DNA of 64,000 nt, taken from assembly GCF_000340475.1 (NCBI RefSeq), contig NZ_CM001792.1, positions 1,015,425 through 1,079,424 on the forward strand, read 5' to 3'. The translations under genes were made by a program, and so were the position numbers. Position 1 is the first letter of the stretch. Every line of letters starts with the position of its first letter. The notes beneath the pieces were generated by a model, which was not told the DNA's origin, ran no database searches, and worked only from the letters and a program-made list of their open reading frames with translations. This DNA is from Oceanobacillus kimchii X50 (GTDB taxonomy: Bacteria > Bacillota > Bacilli > Bacillales > Amphibacillaceae). This document shows, piece after piece, positions 53,493-62,473 of the stretch.

Positions 53493-54530
53493 TTAGACAT
53501 TGACAAATTGTTCATCTGTATCCAAAACCCCTTTAATTTTTGTAGCATGGAATGGCTGTCCGTCTAACCATTTTTGGAAATCAAAAATGAGAGGAGGACG
53601 ATTCGCGCCTAATGCGATCCAAGCTTTCAGGTCTTTTGGTAAATACGCTGCTGTGTGTAGAGTTCCAGCCCAGGCACCGTATTTTTTTGAAAAGATTCCT
53701 TTTTCCAGATTATTTAATAATTGATATGCCTCATAAGGATTTTGTACTGATGTCTGTTGGGAAGATATTTTATCTAGACGTTCCATCGATTCGTCAGTCC
53801 GGTATCGATTTTCTTCCGTTAGTTCTTCAAAATGATTGGTACACATATTTGCTTCACGAAATCTTACATTTCGAGGTGATACTTCAGCTACTACAGAATA
53901 TCCATTTTTGTCGAGTAATACATAACTAAATGTATGCCTGTGCGGTAGTTCCTTTATTAAATGCTTTGCTTCCTCTACAGAAGCGCAATTTTCTAATAGT
54001 AATCTACCAATCATGTTGCATACAAAACCATCATCTGATTTTACTCTATTTACAAAGTTATAACCCATAGCAAATCCTTTTTCATTTATACCATCAGTTC
54101 GACCTGTGATTTGCATTGTTGGTCCGACAGTAGCATAACCTCCGTCAGTAGGGTTATATATCACATATCTTCCTTCGTAGGAACGAGGTGCATTATCATA
54201 GTTTCGAACCAATATATCTGCCTCTGTATATATAGAGCAGCCACTACGCCCATACTCATAATAGTAACCACCGAATTCGCGAATAGCATCTTTTATAGGC
54301 ATTTTCAATGCATCAGCTAGTCCTTCTATTTCCTCCCATAGTGCTGGTGAAAAAGTTTGAAATGCATCTCTAACCTCGTCAATATCAACAAGAAAATTTC
54401 GCCAGCGACTTCCTTTTTGTAGGTTGCGATGTATTAGAATAGGTGAATTTCGAAGTAGTTCACCTTGCCTGTATCCAAATTGATAGTGATTTCCTTTAAA
54501 TTGTATAATATCACTATATACATTAATCAT
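53493..54530 (-). CDS. C45 family peptidase / acyl-CoA:6-APA acyltransferase-like protein
   Basis: A 345-residue Ntn-hydrolase-type protein. It has GNHYQFGYRQGELL near the N-terminus, the nucleophile region EYGRSGCSIY with the candidate active cysteine, and MGYNFVNR plus CTNHF segments typical of the C45/AAT family. Relatives hydrolyse or transfer acyl amide groups, and the substrate is unknown. The frame extends to 54659, overlapping the divergent gene, but GGAGAAATGAAT fits ATG 54530. It is monocistronic. Confidence 0.85.
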   Translation of the reverse strand: MINVYSDIIQFKGNHYQFGYRQGELLRNSPILIHRNLQKGSRWRNFLVDIDEVRDAFQTFSPALWEEIEGLADALKMPIKDAIREFGGYYYEYGRSGCSIYTEADILVRNYDNAPRSYEGRYVIYNPTDGGYATVGPTMQITGRTDGINEKGFAMGYNFVNRVKSDDGFVCNMIGRLLLENCASVEEAKHLIKELPHRHTFSYVLLDKNGYSVVAEVSPRNVRFREANMCTNHFEELTEENRYRTDESMERLDKISSQQTSVQNPYEAYQLLNNLEKGIFSKKYGAWAGTLHTAAYLPKDLKAWIALGANRPPLIFDFQKWLDGQPFHATKIKGVLDTDEQFVNV

Positions 54531-54626
54531 ATTCATTTCTCCATTCAATGCAGAGTAATTTGAGTGTAGTTGATTTTTGTTTAGAATGAAAAGAAATTGC
54601 TTGGAACTAATTAAGGGGAGATAAAA

Positions 54627-55295
54627 ATGGAGAATCCAAATTATCTTGAAATTTATCATAAACTTTATAAATACTACGGTCCGCAGGCATGGTGGCCAGC
54701 AAGTTCGACATTAGAAATGCTTTTAGGATCTATTCTTGTCCAACGAACGAACTGGAGAAATGTAGAAAAAGCTCTAGAGCGACTAGAAGAAAATGTACAT
54801 GATGCTAATTATTTGTATCAAATAGAAGAGAGAGAGCTTGCTGAAAAAATACGTCCTAGTGGTTTTTATCGTATTAAAGCAGCAAGAATAAAGGCTTTTA
54901 TTGCTTGGTTTCGCAATTATAACTATGATGTATCATTGGTACAAGAAATCCCGTATAACAAACTGCGAGCAGAATTACTCTCAATAAAAGGCATTGGCGA
55001 AGAGACAGCTGATGTAATGCTGTTATACGCCTTTGAAAAACAGGCGTTTATCGCTGATCAGTATGCTTTTAGAATATTTAATCGAATTGGCTTAGAAATA
55101 CCATCCACCTATCGTAGTCTACAAAAAATAGTGGAAAAAGATATACCAAATGATAACCAGCTTTACCAAGAGTACCACGCATTATTAGTGGAACACGCAA
55201 AAGTCCATTGTAAGGTAAAGCCGATATGTAATACTTGTCCAGTGCAATCGATTTGTGAATTTGGATGGAAAAAAGAAGAAAGTTTCAGGGGCTGA
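54627..55295 (+). CDS. Endonuclease III-like HhH-GPD protein without the catalytic lysine
   Basis: A 222-residue HhH-GPD protein with a C-terminal iron-sulfur motif (C195, C201, C204, C210; spacing C-x5-C-x2-C-x5-C). The helix-hairpin-helix reads IKGIGEETADVM (120-131), with E126 where endonuclease III has its catalytic lysine, while the aspartate D144 (IADQYAFRI) is kept. It is therefore probably a monofunctional glycosylase, as in MIG-type proteins. The substrate is unknown. A GGGGAG site precedes the ATG. Confidence 0.85.
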   Translation: MENPNYLEIYHKLYKYYGPQAWWPASSTLEMLLGSILVQRTNWRNVEKALERLEENVHDANYLYQIEERELAEKIRPSGFYRIKAARIKAFIAWFRNYNYDVSLVQEIPYNKLRAELLSIKGIGEETADVMLLYAFEKQAFIADQYAFRIFNRIGLEIPSTYRSLQKIVEKDIPNDNQLYQEYHALLVEHAKVHCKVKPICNTCPVQSICEFGWKKEESFRG

Positions 55296-55306
55296 GCTAA
55301 ATAGGG

Positions 55307-55597
55307 TTATCGCCCCTGATCCTGTTCTAACTGTTCAATTTTTCTTTGCATAAGTTGAATTTGCTGTTGCATTTCTTGAAGCTGATGTTGATTTGTTGAA
55401 GATTGTTGAGAAATTCGTTCCGATTTTTTTAGATCTTCTTCATACACTATTGAAGATCCTATAAAGGCGATAATTGCTCCTACAGTTGATACCATACCAC
55501 CGTAGTAGATTAGTTTATCTCCAAATTTAATGTTCTCATTGGATGTGAAAGGAGAATTAGAGAAGGTATTTGGATTGTTAAGAAAAAATTGACTCAC
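55307..55597 (-). CDS. Small membrane protein with C-terminal coiled coil
   Basis: A 96-residue protein with one or two hydrophobic segments in residues 28-51 (IYYGGMVSTVGAIIAFIGSS) and a glutamine-rich coiled coil at the C-terminus (HQLQEMQQQIQLMQRKIEQL). The frame opens at 55642, but GGGTGGAGGACC sets GTG 55597. No family was recognised. It is convergent with the endonuclease III-like gene, 11 bases away. Confidence 0.7.
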   Translation of the reverse strand: MSQFFLNNPNTFSNSPFTSNENIKFGDKLIYYGGMVSTVGAIIAFIGSSIVYEEDLKKSERISQQSSTNQHQLQEMQQQIQLMQRKIEQLEQDQGR

Positions 55598-55688
55598 GGT
55601 CCTCCACCCCTGAAAAAACGTTATAAAATAGCATATGTTCATTTATAAAAAAATTGCCCCTTACGAACATAAAGGTACAAGTTAACGC

Positions 55689-56159
55689 TTAATTTTCATC
55701 TTGTTGAGGATATGAATTTTTCTTCAAACGCTTTTTGTCCGTATGCTGTTCTTCCGCAAATTCAGTTTGTACAGTCTGCATATTAGATCTTCTTATATTT
55801 TTATTAACCTCCCCCTCTAGTATTTTTTCTTTCATATAAATATGAAAGACGGATTCAGTAAGGCTAATTATTATTGCAATATAAATAGAGGCTGTTGTGA
55901 TTGGAAAAGCTGTTCCTAAAAAGACGTATAGAAGCAACCAAACAGAAGCATAAGAAAAAAATAAGTCACCGATTGTAGCCGCAACATAACCCATCTTAGG
56001 CAGAATCCATAAATCTCCAATTACATAAGCAGCTAGTGTTAGTATGGCACTCATCACGATAATCTCGGCCACACTGACGGATTCAAATACACTTACAATA
56101 GATAAGAGAATCGTAGCCATAATGATAAATTTAATCCCAATTGCTTTAAGATGTTTCAT
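55689..56159 (-). CDS. DUF2512 (YndM-like) membrane protein
   Basis: A 156-residue membrane protein with about four segments (near 8-28, 33-50, 62-82 and 88-108) and a charged, soluble C-terminal tail of about 45 residues. The pattern GDLWILPKMGYVAATIGD matches the DUF2512 family that includes Bacillus YndM. The function is unknown. It lies upstream of, and on the same strand as, the small coiled-coil gene and may share its transcript. Confidence 0.75.
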   Translation of the reverse strand: MKHLKAIGIKFIIMATILLSIVSVFESVSVAEIIVMSAILTLAAYVIGDLWILPKMGYVAATIGDLFFSYASVWLLLYVFLGTAFPITTASIYIAIIISLTESVFHIYMKEKILEGEVNKNIRRSNMQTVQTEFAEEQHTDKKRLKKNSYPQQDEN

Positions 56160-56373
56160 TTTTACCCATCCTTTTAAATACTTATTTATAATTTAGTTTG
56201 TTTCATTTTATAGTTCCTATGTATTTAAAAAGGACAATCATTGAATTGACAGTAAAATCAATCAATTCTATACTTAGTTTAATTTGTAGAATATAGGAGG
56301 AATCCCGTTTTTCGAACAAGCAGTAACTTTGGAGATTTTTGTTATGCAAACAATAAAGAAAGGAAGAGTAATA

Positions 56374-57453
56374 TTGATTGACATACGCAATATATCACTT
56401 GATTCTTCAAGGAGAGTAATAGTGATATCTGATATACATGCAAGTTTATCTTTGTTCAAGAAATTGTTGAAAAATCTCAATTATTCCGAAGAAGATTATC
56501 TGTTTATTAATGGAGACCTCTGCGAAAAAGGTTTAAACAGCCTCGAATTAGTTCATTATGTACAATGGATGGATAAGAACTTACAACGAGTATTTATAAC
56601 GAAAGGCAATTGCGATGTGGTTTTTCGTCATGTGTTTCGGGGAAATGACATAGGAAGACAATACTTAAACGCAAGACAAAAATCAATAATGCATGAAATG
56701 ATTGCTTCAACAGGTCAATCTTTCTCAGAGGAAATGCCGTTAAACAAAGCTTCTAGTATTTTTCAAGATAATTTTGAACAAGAAATTGAGTGGTTAGAAT
56801 CATTGCCAATCGCTTATGAAACGGATGACTTCATTATTGTCCATGCTGCCATTGATGAGTTATGGCCAAATACCGACGAAGTGACTGCTTTATATACCCC
56901 TGCGTTCTATGAAAAAGGTCATTCAGTAGACAAGACTGTCATCGTAGGACATTGGCCGGTAATTAACTACCGAACCAAAGAAATATCCACGCATAATCCG
57001 ATTATAGATCTCGATAACAATATCATCGCAATCGATGGTGGTAATCAGATAAAAGCTAGTGGTCAACTAAATGGACTTATCATCAATCATGGTCAATATT
57101 CCTTTACATATGTAGATGAATTGAAAGATCCTATTATAGTAAAACAGACTTATAATGATAGCTTAGGTTGGATTGGTTCTGTTAATTATCCATATTATCA
57201 AATTGAACCAATTAAAAAAGAGCAATATTTTACACTTTGTAAAAATATAAATGCAAATATTCAACAATGGGTGAAAAATGAATTTATCGCAAAGAAGAAC
57301 GATGGGTATTATTGCAAAGAAGGGGTAAGTACAACAACAGTAAGTGTTGACAAGGGCGAGGAAGTCTACATATTAGATGATAATTGTGAGGGGTATATCC
57401 TTATAAAAAAACGTGATGGCATCATTGGTTGGGTTCCAAAGTATTGTTTTTGA
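56374..57453 (+). CDS. Calcineurin-like metallophosphoesterase with C-terminal SH3-like domain
   Basis: A 359-residue protein. Metallophosphoesterase motifs occur in order: SDIHASLS (about 19-26), INGDLCEKG, GNCDVVF, VHAAIDELW and VGHWP. The last 60 residues look like a bacterial SH3 module (TTVSVDKGEEVYILDD, GYILIKKRDGIIGWVPKY). The phosphoesterase resembles protein phosphatase-type (PrpA/YjfP-like) enzymes. The frame starts at 56329, but AAAGGAAG fits TTG 56374. It lies 38 bases before cydD and may share its transcript. Confidence 0.82.
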   Translation: MIDIRNISLDSSRRVIVISDIHASLSLFKKLLKNLNYSEEDYLFINGDLCEKGLNSLELVHYVQWMDKNLQRVFITKGNCDVVFRHVFRGNDIGRQYLNARQKSIMHEMIASTGQSFSEEMPLNKASSIFQDNFEQEIEWLESLPIAYETDDFIIVHAAIDELWPNTDEVTALYTPAFYEKGHSVDKTVIVGHWPVINYRTKEISTHNPIIDLDNNIIAIDGGNQIKASGQLNGLIINHGQYSFTYVDELKDPIIVKQTYNDSLGWIGSVNYPYYQIEPIKKEQYFTLCKNINANIQQWVKNEFIAKKNDGYYCKEGVSTTTVSVDKGEEVYILDDNCEGYILIKKRDGIIGWVPKYCF

Positions 57454-57491
57454 TTAATATCTTGAAAAAATAACCACAAGGAGAATGAATT

Positions 57492-59213
57492 ATGCTACAA
57501 CAACTACAGCGACAACATCAGGTACAGATCCTTTGGATGGTTATTTGTTCGACTGGGCTAGGAATAGCTATTATTTGGCAAAGTTATCTAATCGTATCCA
57601 TTATAGAACAGATATTTTTACAAGGGAAAACAGTAAGTGCAATTGTAAATTTCGTCTTCTTATTATTAGCAATACTATTATTACGAATGCTATTTTCCTT
57701 TATAAATAAGCGTAACGGTACAAAAATGTCTACAAGTGTTAAGCAAAAATTAAGAGAAGATGTATTAAATCATTTCACTAATCAATCCGTGTCCAATGCT
57801 GCTAAAGGACAATCAGGAAATAAAACAAGCGTTTTTATGGATACTGTAGATGAGATTGATGCATATTACAGTCAATATTTACCACAAATGATACAGTCAT
57901 TTGTGGTTCCATTGCTAATTCTTTTAGTTATTTTTTGGACCCATTGGACAACAGGTGTAATTATACTTGTTACTGCTCCATTTATCCCAATATTTATGAT
58001 GATTATCGGGTTTAAGACAAAAGATAAATCTGAAGAACAACTTTCACAAATGGCAGCTTTTTCAGGAACTTTTTTAGATATATTACAAGGACTACCAACG
58101 ATTCGGTTGTTTGGTAAATCTAAACAGCAGCGTGAAAAGATCTCAAATAGCAGTGTTCGATTTCGGGATGCCACAATGGAAGTATTAAGAGTAGCTTTTA
58201 CAAATTCTTTAGCTCTTGAATTTATTTCCATGCTAAGTATTGGTCTCATTGCTTTAGAAGTAGCGATTCGAATGATTATTTTTCAAGATATTTCGTTTTT
58301 TACTGGATTTTTAATGCTATTGTTAGCCCCAGAATTTTTCAATCAATTAAAAGCGTTAGGTACTGCATTTCATTCTGGAAGATCCAGTATGGGAGCAGGT
58401 AACAAACTAGAAGCAATTTTTGATGAAACAAATAATGAAGTAAAATGGGGAGCAGATGTGCTATCTTCTATTAAACCACCAAGATTAGAATTAAGAGATA
58501 TGAACTTTACGTATGCTGACAGTAGTTTTCAATTACAGTCAATTAATTTGATCATTAACCCAAAAGAGCAAGTAGCAATCATAGGTTCTACTGGGGCTGG
58601 AAAATCAACCATACTTCATATTATTGCTGGTTTATTGCCAATAACAGAAGGAAATTATTACATTGATAAATATAAGCAAGCAGACGTAGAGGAGCATTCG
58701 TGGTTTAAACAATTAATCTATATATCACAGAATCCTTATTTATTTTCAGGGACAATTGCTGAGAACATTGCTTTAGGTAGTACGAAAGTACATGACCATA
58801 ATGAAATAAAACAAGCAGCGATGGAAGCAGGAATTTGGGAATGGATTGAGCAGCTTCCGTCTGGATTAGATACCAATATTGGTGAGGCTGGTAGAGGATT
58901 ATCAGGGGGTGAAAAACAACGTGTAGTTTTAGCACGTACTTTTCTAAAAAGACCGAATATAATTCTATTTGATGAACCGACGACGGGGTTAGATGTGCAC
59001 ACAGAAGAAGTTTTACAACAATCAATGAATAAGTTACGAGAATATGCAACTGTAATAACTGTCGCACACCGTATTCAAACTATACGTTCAGCAGATAAAA
59101 TAGTATTGATGGAACAGGGTTCTATTCGCGCGATTGGAACAGATCGAGAGTTACTTCAAGAGGACGAATTATACCAGTCTATGATGAAATTGCAACAAGG
59201 AGGAGAGGTTTAA
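57492..59213 (+). CDS. cydD: Cytochrome bd assembly ABC transporter, CydD subunit
   Basis: A 573-residue half-transporter with an N-terminal membrane domain (six segments to about residue 310). Its ATPase domain has GSTGAGKST (about 364-372), LSGGEKQRVVLAR, IILFDEPTTGLD and the switch AHRIQT. Its partner is encoded immediately downstream with a one-base overlap. CydDC is needed for assembly of cytochrome bd; it has been linked to thiol export and, more recently, heme transport. An AAGGAG site precedes the ATG. Confidence 0.92.
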   Translation: MLQQLQRQHQVQILWMVICSTGLGIAIIWQSYLIVSIIEQIFLQGKTVSAIVNFVFLLLAILLLRMLFSFINKRNGTKMSTSVKQKLREDVLNHFTNQSVSNAAKGQSGNKTSVFMDTVDEIDAYYSQYLPQMIQSFVVPLLILLVIFWTHWTTGVIILVTAPFIPIFMMIIGFKTKDKSEEQLSQMAAFSGTFLDILQGLPTIRLFGKSKQQREKISNSSVRFRDATMEVLRVAFTNSLALEFISMLSIGLIALEVAIRMIIFQDISFFTGFLMLLLAPEFFNQLKALGTAFHSGRSSMGAGNKLEAIFDETNNEVKWGADVLSSIKPPRLELRDMNFTYADSSFQLQSINLIINPKEQVAIIGSTGAGKSTILHIIAGLLPITEGNYYIDKYKQADVEEHSWFKQLIYISQNPYLFSGTIAENIALGSTKVHDHNEIKQAAMEAGIWEWIEQLPSGLDTNIGEAGRGLSGGEKQRVVLARTFLKRPNIILFDEPTTGLDVHTEEVLQQSMNKLREYATVITVAHRIQTIRSADKIVLMEQGSIRAIGTDRELLQEDELYQSMMKLQQGGEV

Positions 59214-60934
59214 TGCAAGAATTAAAACTCATCATGAAAATGACAATGAAAGAAAAGAAAGACGTCCTCCTATCTATCTTGTTCGGTTTTTTAGCTGGAG
59301 TTACGGCTGTTTCATTATTTGCATCAAGTGGCTATTTAATATCTAAAGCTGCGCTTACCCCACCTATATATACATTGATGATAATCGTTGCGATGGTAAA
59401 AATGTTAGGGATATCTTCGGCACTCAGTCGTTATGGAGAAAGGTATTTTTCTCATCGTGGAACATTTTCGATGCTTCGCAATTTGCGAGTATACGTATAT
59501 GAAAAAATTGAACCAATTTCGACTACGATATTACAAAAATATAGAAGTGGTGATATTTTAGCGCGCATTGTAGGCGATGTAGAATCTCTGCAGCATTTTT
59601 TCTTAAGAGTTTTTTATCCACCAATTGTCTTAATGACCGTTTTTATTGCGACGATTACATTTACTATGGTATTTTCCATACCTATTGCGATGGTAATTTT
59701 GATTGGGATGATATTCGTTGTTATTGTTGTCCCTAGCTTATTTTATCTCTATCAAAGAAAGATAGCTAATAACATTCGTTCGTATCGCGGGCAGCTTTCT
59801 TCGGAGGTCACAGAGTATTTATATGGTTTTACAGATTTGAAAATATACGGACAAGCAGAGTTAAAAAAAAATAACATTCTAAAAAAAGTTACTTTATATG
59901 AACAAGCAACTAAACAAGCGAATAATCAACAAGCTTTTCGTGAGTCTTTATTAACTTTTGTTTCATTTATCGTATCGGTGACTGTATTAGGGTTAGCTGG
60001 TTATTTTGTAGCAAATGGTAATTTAGAAGGAATATTATTAGCAATGTTATTTATGATTTCATTGACAGTCTTTGAAGATACATCAAATATGGCATTGTTT
60101 CCTGCCTATTTAGAGGAAACGAAACAATCTGCTCGTCGATTAGAGGAAGTGTGGAATGTTAATGAAGATAAAAATGAAGTGAAAAAGCCATTTGTATTGG
60201 AAGCCAACTTAGCGCCAACTATTACATTGGAGAACGTGACAAAGAAATATTCAAGTACTCCTCGTCCGATTGCGCAAAATATTTCTCTTCATATCGAATC
60301 AGGATCTAAAATAGCTATCGTAGGTGCGAGTGGATCTGGTAAGTCGACTCTCTTACAGCTTATCCTGGGGATGGTTCCCTCAACAGATGGTCTAATAAAG
60401 TGGAACGAGAAATCAATTGATTATTTAGAAAAGGAAACTTTATGGAATCATGCGAACGTTTCATTACAATCCAATCATTTTTTCTATGGGACAATTCGCG
60501 ACAATTTACATTTAGCCAATTCTGAAGCAACAGATGACGAACTTTGTGAGGCTTTGGATAATGTAAAGTTACATCATATTCGTTTGGATGACTTATTACT
60601 GGAACAAGGTTCCAATCTTTCAGGAGGAGAAAAACAACGTCTAGCGATAGCCCGACTATTTATTCGAAAGGCCGCCGTATGGGCGTTAGATGAACCAACT
60701 TCGTCCTTAGATGTAGTAACTGAAAAACATATTTGGGATAAGATTGACCAACATTCAGAGCGAAGTACAGTAATTGTAGTAACACATCGTTTAACGAGAT
60801 TACAAAAAATGGATGAAATAATTGTTATGGACCATGGGAAAGTTGTTGAACAAGGAACTTACCAAAACTTAATGCAGTATAACGGATATTTCAAACGTAT
60901 GAAAGATTTGGAAAATGCAAAACTAAATCTATAG
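59213..60934 (+). CDS. cydC: Cytochrome bd assembly ABC transporter, CydC subunit
   Basis: A 573-residue half-transporter of the same layout as CydD, sharing 1 base with it. Membrane segments lie in residues 15-300, with Walker A GASGSGKST, LSGGEKQRLAIARL, VWALDEPTSSLD and VVTHRLTRLQ following. It forms a heterodimer with CydD. Unlike the cydABCD operon of Bacillus subtilis, these two genes are convergent with cydAB here. Confidence 0.92.
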   Translation: MQELKLIMKMTMKEKKDVLLSILFGFLAGVTAVSLFASSGYLISKAALTPPIYTLMIIVAMVKMLGISSALSRYGERYFSHRGTFSMLRNLRVYVYEKIEPISTTILQKYRSGDILARIVGDVESLQHFFLRVFYPPIVLMTVFIATITFTMVFSIPIAMVILIGMIFVVIVVPSLFYLYQRKIANNIRSYRGQLSSEVTEYLYGFTDLKIYGQAELKKNNILKKVTLYEQATKQANNQQAFRESLLTFVSFIVSVTVLGLAGYFVANGNLEGILLAMLFMISLTVFEDTSNMALFPAYLEETKQSARRLEEVWNVNEDKNEVKKPFVLEANLAPTITLENVTKKYSSTPRPIAQNISLHIESGSKIAIVGASGSGKSTLLQLILGMVPSTDGLIKWNEKSIDYLEKETLWNHANVSLQSNHFFYGTIRDNLHLANSEATDDELCEALDNVKLHHIRLDDLLLEQGSNLSGGEKQRLAIARLFIRKAAVWALDEPTSSLDVVTEKHIWDKIDQHSERSTVIVVTHRLTRLQKMDEIIVMDHGKVVEQGTYQNLMQYNGYFKRMKDLENAKLNL

Positions 60935-60975
60935 GGGTGTCGTTCCTTGAAATAAATTTAATAGACAATAAAGAA

Positions 60976-61013
60976 CCGAACCGCATCGGATTTTAATATT
61001 CGATGCGGTTCGG
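60976..61013. terminator. Strong hairpin after cydC
   Basis: CCGAACCGCATCG (60976-60988) pairs perfectly with CGATGCGGTTCGG (61001-61013). There is no T run, so it may be a terminator helped by the following sequence or the left edge of the tandem repeat. Confidence 0.65.
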
Positions 61014-61366
61014 TCAGTCCAGTCTCTACGTTTCTGTACGGCGCCCATCACTTTTCTTTATGATCCAGTTCTGTGCGCCAAAAACTAGGCGACTTCCCAC
61101 CATGCTCTACGATAAGTCATCATCGGTTCATACCTCACCGTGATTCCTATATCTCAGTCATGTCAGTCCAGTCTCTACGTTTCTGTACGGCGCCCATCAC
61201 TTTTCTCTATGATCCAGTTCTGTGCGCCAAAAACTAGGCGACTTCCCACCATGCTCTACGATAAGTCATCATCGGTTTATACCTCACCGTGATTCCTATA
61301 TCTCAGTCATGTCAGTCCAGTCTCTACGTTTCTGTACGGCGCCCATCACTTTTCTCTTTATGATCC
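61013..61366. repeat. 149-bp tandem repeat, about 2.4 copies, between cydC and cydS
   Basis: GTCAGTCCAGTCTCTACG recurs at 61013, 61162 and 61311, giving an exact 149-base period. The copies are nearly identical, with only a few substitutions (for example CTTTATGATCC against CTCTATGATCC). The third copy is truncated and ends near 61366, where its TTATGATCCA forms the stop codon and last codons of cydS on the minus strand. Units contain the short stem CGCC/GGCG and a GGCGCC palindrome, with no credible gene. Most of the 423-base gap is filled by it. Confidence 0.9.
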
Positions 61367-61453
61367 ATCTTTTAGTGCTACATAAAATGAAATTCCCATT
61401 GCAGCAAACAAAATAAGGAAGGGTGCGATAAAAATTAGAAAATCATTAATCAT
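61358..61453 (-). CDS. cydS: CydS small subunit of cytochrome bd oxidase
   Basis: A 31-residue frame from ATG 61453 to TAA 61358, starting 6 bases after the cydB stop. It encodes MINDFLIFIAPFLILF, then AAMGISFYVALKDGS. The pattern FLI-x2-AP, a membrane helix and a final V-x-LKD closely match CydS of Geobacillus cytochrome bd (remembered as FLIMYAP...FWVGLKD). The ribosome binding site is GGAAAGAAG within the cydB end. It should sit beside CydA and stabilise the heme region. Annotation pipelines will usually miss it. Confidence 0.8.
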   Translation of the reverse strand: MINDFLIFIAPFLILFAAMGISFYVALKDGS

Positions 61454-61459
61454 ATTTAA

Positions 61460-62473
61460 TCACTTCTTTCCTTTTTTATAGTTTTCATCAAACAAGAATA
61501 GCTTTAACAGCAAATACAGCGATGGTATTAATAATGCCATACCTAGTATGAAGGCAATAATTAAAGATATCGCCATTGCTTGATTGGTAAAACCTTCGGA
61601 TATAGTAATATAAGGGTATAAAAGATATGGGTAATGAGAAATACCATATCCGAAAAAGGCAAAAGCAAATTGACCAACTAATAACCAGAATGCTTTAATG
61701 TAGTTCTTACGTTTCCATATTAACCATACGGTACCAATCCATAATAGAAAAGATATTCCGAACATCCACCATAGATCAATAATATTGTTAAAGTGTTCTT
61801 CATTATGGAAACGCAGTTCTATAATAATCCCCGAAGCTGCAAGGATAAGTGGAACGGACCAAACTAGTGCATATTTCCGCATTAAGTTTGTTGCTCCTTC
61901 ATCTCCGGTCTCATTTGCATACCAGGTTAAGAATACAGAAGAAATATAGAGCACTGCGATAATGCTCAATACTACAATTGACCATGTTAGTGGGCTTGTA
62001 AATAAATCAAGATATTCAAGTTGTGGCTCCCCATTACTAATGGTGATAAATCCGCCTTCCGATATTGTCAATACAATAGACAGAGAAGCTGGAAGTAATA
62101 CTCCAGATGCTCCATACATAAATGCATAACCTTTGTGTCCTTTTTTTCCATATGATTCAAAAGCATAATAAGACCCACGGATTGCCAGTAAGATTAAGGC
62201 CAAACTTCCAGGAACAAGGAGAATGGTGCCAAAGTAAAATGCTGTTTCTGGAAAGAATCCAACGATTCCTACGAAGAAAAATACAAAAAATACATTTGTG
62301 ACTTCCCATACTGGCGAAAGATAACGCTGAATTACCTTAGACACGATATGTTGTTTTCCAGTTAGAATGCTGTATGCATTAAAGAAACCTGCACCGTAAT
62401 CAATTGAACCAACGATGACATATCCAAATAGGAATAACCAAAGCACAGAAATACCGATAATTTCTAATATCAT
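61460..62473 (-). CDS. cydB: Cytochrome bd oxidase subunit II
   Basis: A 337-residue membrane protein with about nine segments. The N-terminal VIVGSIDYGAGFFNAY segment is typical for CydB, and the second-half repeat continues in the same topology. It pairs with CydA in the quinol oxidase. Its start overlaps the cydA stop by 4 bases (ATGA), so the two are translationally coupled. The small cydS gene follows. Confidence 0.93.
   Translation of the reverse strand: MILEIIGISVLWLFLFGYVIVGSIDYGAGFFNAYSILTGKQHIVSKVIQRYLSPVWEVTNVFFVFFFVGIVGFFPETAFYFGTILLVPGSLALILLAIRGSYYAFESYGKKGHKGYAFMYGASGVLLPASLSIVLTISEGGFITISNGEPQLEYLDLFTSPLTWSIVVLSIIAVLYISSVFLTWYANETGDEGATNLMRKYALVWSVPLILAASGIIIELRFHNEEHFNNIIDLWWMFGISFLLWIGTVWLIWKRKNYIKAFWLLVGQFAFAFFGYGISHYPYLLYPYITISEGFTNQAMAISLIIAFILGMALLIPSLYLLLKLFLFDENYKKGKK

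Noticed and set aside
61013..61366. CRISPR array
   Set aside because: The period is 149 bases with near-identical full units and no short repeat/variable spacer alternation. It is a plain tandem duplication.
61222..61416. 64-codon plus-strand frame crossing the tandem repeat
   Set aside because: It depends on the repeat junctions, has no ribosome binding site and is antisense to cydS.
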